Origin: DASPXK01 sp035637315
GTDB lineage: Bacteria > Chloroflexota > UBA6077 > JACCZL01
Assembly (NCBI GenBank): GCA_035637315.1
Contig: DASPXK010000369.1
Span: forward strand, 1 to 5,782
Length of the DNA stretch: 5,782 nucleotides
Direction: 5' to 3'
Position numbers and translations under genes: made by a program. Positions 1 to 4,565 of this stretch are shown here, one piece after another (positions within the stretch are counted from its first letter, which is position 1; every line of letters begins with the position of its first letter). The notes under the pieces were generated by a model that was given only the letters and a program-made list of their open reading frames with translations, was not told the DNA's origin and did no database searches.

Positions 1-179
1 AGCAAGTCGAGGCGTGGGACTGAGCAATCGAGCACGAGCAGCTCGGGCGCGGCCTCTGCCAGCCGCCGCTCGGCCTCCGCGAGGTCCGCCAGGAGCTCCG
101 CGCGTAGTCCTGCAGCCTCGAGCGCCTGGCCAAGCGCGGCACGCTGGCCGGGGTCGGTCGAGACGACGATAGCCCTCAC
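1..179 (-). CDS. Response-regulator receiver-like protein, N-terminus only (partial)
   Basis: The reading frame opens at a GTG (179-177) and continues past the left edge, so only the first 59 codons are visible. An in-frame TAG at 203-201 lies just upstream, which makes this GTG the only ordinary start. The peptide begins VRAIVVSTDPGQRAALGQAL and reaches PELLVLDCSVPRLDLL. This matches the receiver fold: beta1 hydrophobic strand, helix alpha1 (about residues 10-24), then beta3 ending in Asp51, the phospho-acceptor position, followed by the usual Pro four residues later. The two acidic residues that normally follow beta1 and bind Mg2+ (the 'DD' or 'ED' pair) align with Ser7-Thr8; Asp9 aligns with the next, non-catalytic position. 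It may therefore be an atypical or pseudo-receiver. The output domain is outside the window. No clear Shine-Dalgarno precedes the GTG. It lies 60 nt downstream of the seven-helix membrane protein gene on the same strand. The receiver call is good; the exact start is less sure. Confidence 0.72.
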   Translation of the reverse strand, partial: MRAIVVSTDPGQRAALGQALEAAGLRAELLADLAEAERRLAEAAPELLVLDCSVPRLDL

Positions 180-203
180 GCTGCTGGTCAGGGGAGATCC
201 CTA

Positions 204-216
204 GTTCGCGATTCTA
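204..216 (-). promoter_or_regulatory. Possible -10 element ahead of the receiver gene
   Basis: In the 60-nt gap between the seven-helix gene and the receiver gene the minus strand reads TAGAAT (216-211), five of six matches to the -10 consensus. It would place the transcription start near 204 and give a 5' leader of about 25 nt. No convincing -35 hexamer is seen at the right distance, so this is a weak call. The gene could equally be transcribed by read-through from upstream. Confidence 0.25.
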
Positions 217-239
217 ACATCCAGGCTTGAAAGGACCCG

Positions 240-932
240 TCACGCGGACGGCTGGCCGGCGGCAGCTTGCCTGGGCGCAGGCCCCGCGTTGGCAAGCAGA
301 TAGCCGCTAAACATGAGCAATAGGCCTGGCACCATCGCTGCGTAGAGATATTCGTGGCTTCCCAGCCTGGTCAGGGTGCCGCCGGCCGCGACGATTAGCG
401 TGCCAACGCCGATCAGCGCGACGCCGGCCGCGCGCTCGGCCGGGGCTCTCCCTCGCCACAGTAACCAGGCTGAGGCAAGCGCCCCGCCGACGACCACGAT
501 CGTGCCGAGCGTGTTGATGGTGATGGCCAGGGCGATCAACTCGCCGCGCTTTTCGAGCGCCGCCCATCCCGCAGTCGCGAGCATCGCCGGGTCGATCGGC
601 GCGCGCCAGACGAGCAGGACCGCGGCGCTGCTCTGGACCAGGACTACCAGAAGGCCGACCAGAGCGATCTCGCGCGGGACAAGTAGATACAGCGTCCCCA
701 CCCCGAGGTAGCCAACGGCCAGAGTCGCGCCAGCCAGGTAGTACAGGCGAGCCAGGGTGGCCGTCCAGCCCCAGATACCGCCCACTACCTCGCACCCAGC
801 GGCCAAGGCGAATGACGCAAAGGTGAGCGACCAGATCAGCTCGTGGGTCCGCCGCCGAGCCACGTAGCGGCGCATGCTCCCCCACGCCATGGCCAGGCTC
901 ACCAGCCAGCAGACGGCCGGCAGGAGCAGCAC
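240..932 (-). CDS. Seven-helix integral membrane protein, function unknown
   Basis: This 230-aa protein starts at a GTG five nt after the stop of the 131-aa gene. There is no obvious Shine-Dalgarno, so translation is probably coupled. I count seven hydrophobic helices at about residues 2-20, 32-56, 60-84, 88-109, 130-158, 168-191 and 197-218. Positive charges cluster after helix 1 (RRYVARRRTH), helix 3 (VPRE) and helix 5 (RGRAPAER), which predicts N-terminus outside and C-terminus inside, the topology of 7TM sensor-like proteins. The sequence LARLYYLAGATLAVGYLGVG is reminiscent of uncharacterised membrane proteins of Chloroflexota and Actinobacteria; I recognise no enzyme motif. The largest outside loop (about 110-129) is short and contains a PIDP segment. 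A start at Met15 would remove most of helix 1, so the GTG is preferred. Linkage to a receiver-like gene hints at signalling, but that is inference. Confidence 0.75.
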   Translation of the reverse strand: MLLLPAVCWLVSLAMAWGSMRRYVARRRTHELIWSLTFASFALAAGCEVVGGIWGWTATLARLYYLAGATLAVGYLGVGTLYLLVPREIALVGLLVVLVQSSAAVLLVWRAPIDPAMLATAGWAALEKRGELIALAITINTLGTIVVVGGALASAWLLWRGRAPAERAAGVALIGVGTLIVAAGGTLTRLGSHEYLYAAMVPGLLLMFSGYLLANAGPAPRQAAAGQPSA

Positions 933-937
933 GTTAT

Positions 938-1333
938 CTAGGCCGGGCGCATGACGCCGGGGATGCCGATCACTACCAGCACCAGGCTGACCGCCGTCCC
1001 GAACGCGACCGAGCGCGCGGCGGCGGTAGGCTGGGCAGCTCGACGGGCCACGATCTGCCCGGCGTGAGCCACCACGAGCGCCAGAAGCATGATCGTGGGA
1101 TGCTCAAGTCGGTAGAAACCCGGCACCCCGTACCAACCCTTGCCGACCCACAGCACCAGGCCCAGCAAGACCTGAATGTCGAGCGCGATCGTGTAGACGG
1201 CGGCGGCCCGCCGCGCGGCGGCCAGGGGAGGCAGGACGCCAAGCCAGCCGCCAAATGAACCGACGAGCCCGACGACGGCCGCCAGGAGGACGGCCCACCG
1301 CCAGAAGCTGTGTAGGACGACAACGGTTTCCAT
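938..1333 (-). CDS. Small four-helix membrane protein with conserved-looking histidines
   Basis: This 131-aa protein starts at ATG 1333 and has four predicted membrane helices, about residues 10-33, 45-65, 79-96 and 108-126. Motifs include LHSFWRW near the N-terminus (His8), LDIQVLLGLVLW in helix 2, LEHPTIMLLALVVAHAG in helix 3 (His78 and His90), and a basic stretch ARRAA before helix 4. This pattern (LHxxxRW / LDxQxLLGLxL / EHPxxM / AHxG) recalls a family of short uncharacterised bacterial membrane proteins. Helix-borne histidines could bind heme, as in small b-type cytochromes, but nothing here proves it. There is no Shine-Dalgarno: the bases before the ATG read TATCTTGTCAG, a -10-like hexamer that would fit a leaderless transcript. 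The stop is only 5 nt from the start of the 230-aa gene, so the two probably form a transcription unit. Confidence 0.75.
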   Translation of the reverse strand: METVVVLHSFWRWAVLLAAVVGLVGSFGGWLGVLPPLAAARRAAAVYTIALDIQVLLGLVLWVGKGWYGVPGFYRLEHPTIMLLALVVAHAGQIVARRAAQPTAAARSVAFGTAVSLVLVVIGIPGVMRPA

Positions 1334-1344
1334 CTGACAAGATA
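1334..1344 (-). promoter_or_regulatory. Weak -10-like element for a possibly leaderless transcript
   Basis: On the minus strand TATCTT (1344-1339) matches four of six -10 positions and lies five nt before the ATG at 1333. This spacing would start transcription at or next to the ATG and explain the missing Shine-Dalgarno. The expected -35 region falls inside the hairpin at 1354-1386 and does not resemble the consensus. Low confidence. Confidence 0.2.
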
Positions 1345-1353
1345 ACTGAAATG

Positions 1354-1386
1354 GCGGCGCCCGAGGATTGAGTCCTCGGGCGCCGC
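1354..1386 (-). terminator. Perfect 14-bp inverted repeat, probable terminator of the CHRD-like gene
   Basis: The arms 1354-1367 and 1373-1386 pair perfectly over 14 bp (right arm TCCTCGGGCGCCGC, + strand) around a 5-nt loop, TTGAG. The hairpin begins 55 nt after the stop of the minus-strand surface-protein gene and precedes the 131-aa gene. Downstream on the minus strand the bases are CATTTCAGTTATCTTG, which is T-enriched but is not a clean run, so this is a strong stem with a weak U-tract. It could act as an intrinsic terminator, a partial terminator or attenuator, or an mRNA 3'-end stabiliser. Confidence 0.65.
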
Positions 1387-1441
1387 GAGCCTTGCCCTCA
1401 GCGCGGCTGCCGCACGACCTGCCGCCGCCGAGGCGAGCTCC

Positions 1442-2128
1442 CTACGCCGAACGCCGCCGCCGAATCATGAAGGCGCCGGCCCCGACCAGAGCGAGGCCGC
1501 CGAACACAGCCAGCAGCACCATCGGGGTGTTGTCGGCGTCGCCCGTTCGCGGCAGACCTGCCGGAGCCTGGGCGGCCGGCGACGCGGCTGGCTTGGGAGC
1601 CTGAGCCGGGGCAGCGGCCGGAGCCGGGGCGGCCGGCTTAGGCGCCGGCGATGGCTGCGCCGCTGGGGCGGCCGGCACGCCTGGCACTGCTGGTACAGCC
1701 GGGGCAGCGGCCGCCGCGGCTGTGATGTTGCCGCAAGACACGTAGACCGGGACCTCTTGCGGCGACTTATGGACGTTGACGGCGGTCGGCGATGCAAGCA
1801 GCTGCACGAGCGATACGTTGACCGTCGTCTCGGAGCGCCCGTTCACGACAGAAGTCAGCGGGAACATCGGCGTGGGGTTCAGGTTCGCACACGTCCCCTG
1901 GTGAATGTGGGCGGGTTCCGGCCCAGCCCCCGCGTTTTGCAGCTGCAGCACGACCCTCGTTCCCGCCCCATCCGGAGTCAAGGTCGCCGTGCCGGTTATC
2001 CCCGAGTTGTTCTGAGCCGCGAGCTGCACCGTCACGCTCTGCTGCGCTTCAGTACCCATCGGCAGGAACGCGGCCACCGCGACGGCCGCGAGAACGGCCC
2101 CGACGATCGGGACCCGAAGGTCTCTCAC
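1442..2128 (-). CDS. Secreted CHRD-like protein with Pro/Ala linker and LPRTG sorting signal
   Basis: I place the start at GTG 2128-2126, giving 228 aa. GGAGGTG lies five nt upstream, and the protein then begins with a clean signal peptide: MRDLR, a hydrophobic core, and probable cleavage after TEA at about residue 28. An in-frame ATG at 2188 would add 20 residues, bury the signal peptide, and overlaps a probable -10 element. The mature domain (about 29-135) is beta-rich and contains PAHIHQGTCANLNP (His74, His76, Cys80) and AVNVHKSPQ (His120), then a second cysteine (Cys132). This spacing resembles CHRD and Cu/Zn-superoxide-dismutase-like folds, whose histidines may bind metal; the cysteines could form a disulfide. 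A long Pro/Ala/Lys linker (about 137-190) follows, then LPRTG (192-196), a membrane helix (about 201-222) and a final RRRR. That arrangement is a classical cell-wall sorting signal, so the domain is probably displayed outside the cell. No sortase gene is in the window. Enzyme activity is not established. Confidence 0.85.
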   Translation of the reverse strand: MRDLRVPIVGAVLAAVAVAAFLPMGTEAQQSVTVQLAAQNNSGITGTATLTPDGAGTRVVLQLQNAGAGPEPAHIHQGTCANLNPTPMFPLTSVVNGRSETTVNVSLVQLLASPTAVNVHKSPQEVPVYVSCGNITAAAAAAPAVPAVPGVPAAPAAQPSPAPKPAAPAPAAAPAQAPKPAASPAAQAPAGLPRTGDADNTPMVLLAVFGGLALVGAGAFMIRRRRSA

Positions 2129-2133
2129 AGTTG

Positions 2134-2155
2134 CACCTCCAAGACTTGCGGTCTT
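2134..2155 (-). promoter_or_regulatory. Strong Shine-Dalgarno with adjacent leader hairpin
   Basis: GGAGGTG (2140-2134, minus strand) is a near-ideal ribosome binding site and fixes the GTG start at 2128. Directly upstream, AAGAC and GTCTT (2155-2151 and 2145-2141) can pair around a CGCAA loop. Beyond a bulged G, two further pairs would take in the first GG of the Shine-Dalgarno. The stem is short, and a regulatory role is only a possibility. Confidence 0.6.
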
Positions 2156-2183
2156 CGGGGCCGTGCGGCGGGCCCTCGCACCG

Positions 2184-2214
2184 ATCATATGCGCAACCCA
2201 TCGAGCGCGTCCAA
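2184..2214 (-). promoter_or_regulatory. Probable promoter of the CHRD-like surface-protein gene
   Basis: The minus strand carries TATGAT (2189-2184), five of six matches to the -10 consensus. TTGGAC (2214-2209), a three-of-six match to the -35, lies 19 nt upstream, which is a long spacer. Transcription would begin near 2177 and give a leader of about 50 nt ending in the GGAGGTG ribosome site. The -10 overlaps the ATG at 2188, which argues against that ATG being the start codon. Confidence 0.4.
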
Positions 2215-2350
2215 TAACAAACCCATCACAAGCGCATGGCGCTCGTGAACCGGGCCCGCTGCCATAGCCTGCTCGTCGGGTTGTCGGCGTTCATCCTAAC
2301 AGGCAACTGGCCGCACCGCCACATCCAAACGGCGCCAAGAGCCCGTTCTG

Positions 2351-2394
2351 TCGCGAGCAAGATCGCGATTTTCTGATTTTTGGCGAAATCGCCA
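2351..2394. repeat. Clustered short palindromes, candidate operator
   Basis: TCGCGA occurs at 2351-2356 and again at 2363-2368, a 12-nt period, so each copy is self-complementary and the pair also forms a 6-bp stem with a GCAAGA loop. The stem is followed by TTTTCTGATTTTT. TGGCGA-AA-TCGCCA (2381-2394) follows at once. The cluster lies about 40 to 80 nt upstream of the predicted -10 for the small gene. It may be a regulator binding site; a weak plus-strand terminator (stem plus T-rich tail) is the main alternative. Confidence 0.4.
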
Positions 2395-2410
2395 GGTTTG
2401 AGCGCCCCGT

Positions 2411-2446
2411 TTGGGCCTCCGGCGCCGTTACCTCTAATAGGTCTTA
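2411..2446 (+). promoter_or_regulatory. Probable leaderless promoter of the small GE/FP-motif gene
   Basis: TCTAAT (2433-2438) matches five of six -10 positions and lies seven nt before the ATG at 2446. TTGGGC (2411-2416) lies 16 nt further upstream as a weak -35 (three of six). The geometry puts the transcription start at or within a base of the ATG, consistent with the lack of a Shine-Dalgarno and with a leaderless mRNA. Confidence 0.42.
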
Positions 2447-2649
2447 TGGCGACACAAGAACTGTTCGTAGAAGTGCTCGCACTCGCTCTCGATCGGATGA
2501 AAGATGGCGAGGCTCCAGCGGAGTGCGCGGCCGATTTTCCGGACTTCCCCGACCTTCTGCCACTGCTCCAGTTGGCCCTGGCGCTTGCGCCTGCGCGGCG
2601 GCGACGTGGAACCGGATTCGAGCCCGAACACGTTTGGTCGGGCCGCTAG
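2446..2649 (+). CDS. Small protein resembling the N-terminal module of Chloroflexota anti-sigma-like proteins
   Basis: I start this at ATG 2446, giving 67 aa; the upstream in-frame ATG at 2380 would add 22 unlikely residues and run through the promoter. Residues 4-47 contain an amphipathic helix (ELFVEVLALALDRMKDGE), then AEC, DFPDF and LLPLLQLALAL. This matches a recurrent pattern (L..l..GE..e.cl..yPe...eL.pLL..A..L) that I associate with the N-terminus of DUF5667-type and other anti-sigma-like proteins in Chloroflexota. Those proteins continue into an Arg/Ala-rich helix and usually a membrane segment. Here the pattern breaks after about residue 50 into RRRRGTGFEPEHVWSGR and a stop. Another frame over 2591-2663 reads WNRIRARTRLVGPLAQLG and then a stop, which looks more like the family continuation, so a frameshift or gene remnant is possible. 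No sigma-factor gene is adjacent. Function is unknown. Confidence 0.5.
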   Translation: MATQELFVEVLALALDRMKDGEAPAECAADFPDFPDLLPLLQLALALAPARRRRGTGFEPEHVWSGR

Positions 2650-2673
2650 CCCAGTTGGGCTAGTCAGGCGGCC
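2641..2673 (+). terminator. Hairpin straddling the stop codon of the small gene
   Basis: TAGCCCA (2647-2653) and TGGGCTA (2656-2662) pair perfectly around GT. Flanking GGCCGC (2641-2646) and GCGGCC (2668-2673) extend the stem across a 5-nt bulge on the 3' side. The stop codon TAG (2647-2649) lies inside the left arm. There is no T-run after it, so it could be a Rho-independent-like terminator without a tail, a processing or stability element, or a barrier between this gene and the zinc-ribbon gene 115 nt later. Confidence 0.4.
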
Positions 2674-2763
2674 GAGTTGGGCCATCGCGGCGCGTCGGGC
2701 GTCCCTCTGGCCGGCAGTCACTCGTTGATCCGTTCGTAGGACTGAAAGGTAGGGAAGCGCGCG
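2650..2763 (+). other. Leader region of the zinc-ribbon/glycan operon
   Basis: The 114 nt before the zinc-ribbon gene begin with the hairpin right arm and repeat the octamer AGTTGGGC (2653-2660 and 2675-2682). TTGATC (2725-2730) resembles a -35, but the expected -10 position (GGTAGG) is poor, so I do not call a promoter. AGGGA (2751-2755) lies eight nt before the ATG at 2764 and is a reasonable ribosome binding site. Confidence 0.4.
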
Positions 2764-2973
2764 ATGGAACCCGAACCCCTCCACCTCGTCAACGCCGAGA
2801 CTCGCACCATGACCTGCCCGCGCTGTGAGCGCGAGCAGCCAATGAAGAACTTCGCGATGCTGGGCATGAGCCCCTTCTATGCCAAGGTCCTCACGCCCAT
2901 TTACCGCTGCGGCGAGTGCAGCCACCTGTTCGCGCCCAAGGCTGGGCGCCTGGGCAACGTGCGGGCGACTTGA
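2764..2973 (+). CDS. Small zinc-ribbon protein
   Basis: This 69-aa protein starts at ATG 2764, eight nt after AGGGA. It has two CxxC knuckles, CPRC (Cys18, Cys21) and CGEC (Cys49, Cys52), separated by 27 residues, the layout of a single structural zinc ribbon. Between them is KNFAMLGMSPFYAKVLTPIY, and the second knuckle is followed by SHLFAPK, a common zinc-ribbon ending. There is no membrane segment or extra catalytic domain. An alternative start at Met16 would keep both knuckles. Its stop overlaps the probable TTG start of the next gene (TTGA), implying translational coupling to the GT-C-like membrane protein. A zinc-ribbon of this size may bind nucleic acid or a protein partner; I cannot tell which. 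The real open frame, four cysteines and placement make it a confident gene of unknown function. Confidence 0.8.
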   Translation: MEPEPLHLVNAETRTMTCPRCEREQPMKNFAMLGMSPFYAKVLTPIYRCGECSHLFAPKAGRLGNVRAT

Positions 2974-4565
2974 GCGCACTCGCGGCATCGAGTGGGCAAG
3001 TAGCCTGCTTTCCGCGCTGGCGTCTCCCCAGATACCGCGCGCTCGCCCTGTCACGGATCTCGCTGGCCCACGTCTGGATGGCCGTGCCGCTGCTGGTGGC
3101 CGGGCTTGGCAGCGGCCTCATGCCACTGGAGTCGATCGACTACTGGTGGACGGTCAAGCTTGGCGAACTGATCTGGTACACGGGTGGCCTGCCGAACGGC
3201 GACCAGCTTGTTTTCACGCCAATCCGTGAGCAAGTCATCGACGGCCAGTGGCTGGCCCAGCTGATCCTGTACGCGGTTCACAGACTCGGCGGAGTCGAGG
3301 CCGCGCTGGCGCTGCGTATGGCCGTCGCGCTCGCGGTCGCCGTGCTCTTGCTTCGGAGCTGTGTTGGCCGGCGGGCTGGTATTCGCGCTGTCGCGGTCAG
3401 TATCGCGTCCGGCCTGATGCTGATTCTGCCCGGGCTCGCGGTTCGGCCGCAGATGCTGGCGGTGGTGCCGTTCTTGATCGTCGCACGGGCGGCGACATCT
3501 CCGCCCTCGCGACCCTTGCCAGCCCTTGGCGTGGCCGCCAGCGTCGCCTTCTGGGCCAATGTCCACGGCTCTTTCATCCTTGCCTACGTGCTGCTCGGGG
3601 CGGCGCTGGTCGAGGCGGGCTGGCGCTACCTGCGCGGCGAGGACGTCGATCGACTACCCCGGCTCGCATCGCTGGCCGCGCTGTGCGCAGTCGCCCCATT
3701 GGCTAATCCATTCGGAGCCGGCTTAGCCGCGTACGTGCTCGACACCGTCCTATTCAACGCTGTCGGCAGTACCGTTGGCGTGCTCGGCGTCGAGTGGGGC
3801 GCGCCGGCCCTACGCTCCAGCTACGGCGGCGCCTTCTTCGCGTCTGTGCTGGTCGTGATGGCGCTGCTCGGGCGTGGCCATCGCCCACGCCTGGGCGAGG
3901 CGCTGCTGATGCTTGTGTTCGGGCTGCTGGCGCTGCAGGCGGTCCGCAACGTCTTGTGGTGGGGTCTGGTGGTCACACCTTATATTGCCCGCGCCCTCGG
4001 GACCGAGGAGCTGATCTCGCCGCTCGGGCGGCAACGGGTCACCGGTCCAGCGAGCTCAGGTGGAGGCGTGCCTCTCGGCCAACCGGCTGTGAACGCCGCC
4101 TGTCTGGCGCTCTTCGCGCTGATCGTCGCGGCGTGCCTACCGTGGTGGCGGCCCCTGTCGCCGTTTCCCGCTTCCCGCACGGTCCTGGTCGACCCGAGCA
4201 CGCCGGTCCTGGTGGCCGAATACCTGGCCGCTAATCCGACTCATGGGGAGTTGTTCAACTTCACTGACTGGGGCGCTTACCTCGCCTGGCGGCTCGGACC
4301 CGGCCAACAGGTGTTCATCGACGATCGCTTCGAGCTCCACCCGGCCGAGGTCTGGCGAGACTACGCCGCCATCAGTCGCGGCCATGTGAGCTGGGAAGAG
4401 CTGCTCGGACAGTATGGGGTCACCCGGCTGGTGCTGGATCCGGCTAGCCAGGACGGGCTGGTCCAGGCCGTACGGCGCTCACCGGACTGGAGGCCGGCGT
4501 ACGAGGACCAGCAGGCGCTGGTCTTCGAGCGCGGCTCCATGGAGGTCGTAGCGCCGTGGCCGTAG
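2970..4565 (+). CDS. GT-C-like polytopic membrane protein with C-terminal soluble domain
   Basis: The protein is about 531 aa from a TTG at 2970 that overlaps the zinc-ribbon stop; ATG 3078 (495 aa) is the main alternative, and ATG 2916 lies inside the zinc-ribbon gene and is unlikely. Numbers here use the TTG start. A first helix (37-52) leads to SIDYWWTVKLGELI, where Asp57 sits in the first outside loop as catalytic acids do in GT-C glycosyltransferases. NGDQLVFTPI and DGQWLAQLILY follow. About ten helices come next, with VRPQ (159-162), WANVHGSF (195-202), ANPFG (245-249) and VRNVLWWGLVV (325-335). The soluble tail (about 406-522) has LFNFTDWGAYLAWRL, VFIDDRFELH, WEELLGQYGV and LVFER. Together these are typical of a large family of bacterial membrane proteins, usually annotated hypothetical or as GT39-like. 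A lipid-linked-sugar transferase role at the outer membrane face is likely from family resemblance, but substrate is unknown. Its stop overlaps the next gene by 10 nt. Confidence 0.8.
   Translation: MSALAASSGQVACFPRWRLPRYRALALSRISLAHVWMAVPLLVAGLGSGLMPLESIDYWWTVKLGELIWYTGGLPNGDQLVFTPIREQVIDGQWLAQLILYAVHRLGGVEAALALRMAVALAVAVLLLRSCVGRRAGIRAVAVSIASGLMLILPGLAVRPQMLAVVPFLIVARAATSPPSRPLPALGVAASVAFWANVHGSFILAYVLLGAALVEAGWRYLRGEDVDRLPRLASLAALCAVAPLANPFGAGLAAYVLDTVLFNAVGSTVGVLGVEWGAPALRSSYGGAFFASVLVVMALLGRGHRPRLGEALLMLVFGLLALQAVRNVLWWGLVVTPYIARALGTEELISPLGRQRVTGPASSGGGVPLGQPAVNAACLALFALIVAACLPWWRPLSPFPASRTVLVDPSTPVLVAEYLAANPTHGELFNFTDWGAYLAWRLGPGQQVFIDDRFELHPAEVWRDYAAISRGHVSWEELLGQYGVTRLVLDPASQDGLVQAVRRSPDWRPAYEDQQALVFERGSMEVVAPWP
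4541..4546 (+). promoter_or_regulatory. Ribosome binding site deciding the start of the AZOBR-type gene
   Basis: GGAGGT lies inside the end of the preceding gene, nine nt before the GTG at 4556. It supports that GTG as the true start despite the 10-nt overlap and marks the two genes as co-translated. Confidence 0.65.

Larger units (their letters stand above)
2129..2445. other. Divergent intergenic region with two promoters and operator-like repeats
   Basis: This 317-nt stretch separates the minus-strand surface-protein gene from the plus-strand small gene. I see no credible coding sequence in it. It holds a leader and probable promoter on the left, and a probable leaderless promoter on the right. 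In the middle are an AGCGC-ATG-GCGCT inverted repeat (2231-2243), two TCGCGA palindromes, a TGGCGA-AA-TCGCCA palindrome, and widely spaced arms AACGGCGCC (2328-2336) and GGCGCCGTT (2421-2429). A short T-rich segment (2369-2381) stands out against the GC-rich background. Confidence 0.55.

Noticed and set aside
307..885. Long open frame on the minus strand overlapping the seven-helix gene
   Set aside because: It is an Arg/Gly/Pro-rich shadow typical of high-GC DNA; the other frame gives seven clean membrane helices.
1560..1720. Repetitive GCC/GGC-rich stretch as a tandem DNA repeat or CRISPR-like array
   Set aside because: It encodes the Pro/Ala linker of the surface protein; the repetition is at the amino-acid level with irregular units and no spacers.
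1757..2248. 163-aa plus-strand open frame opposite the CHRD-like gene
   Set aside because: It lacks domains, is Arg/His-rich, and lies antisense to a gene with a signal peptide, a conserved domain and a sorting signal.
2725..2753. Promoter for the zinc-ribbon operon with TTGATC as -35
   Set aside because: The expected -10 position reads GGTAGG, a poor match, so it is not listed as a feature.
2916..2969. ATG 2916 as start of the GT-C-like gene
   Set aside because: It would overlap the zinc-ribbon gene by 58 nt, and the added residues (MQPPVRAQGWAPGQRAGD) look like a frame shadow of the zinc-ribbon coding sequence.
2434..3054. 206-aa minus-strand open frame across the small gene and the zinc-ribbon gene
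   Set aside because: It has no recognisable motif and is antisense to both the CxxC...CxxC protein and the GE/FP-motif protein, which have family-like patterns.
3248..4234. Several plus- and minus-strand open frames inside the GT-C-like gene
   Set aside because: They have low-complexity Arg/Ala composition with no start signals, while the main frame carries the membrane helices and family motifs.
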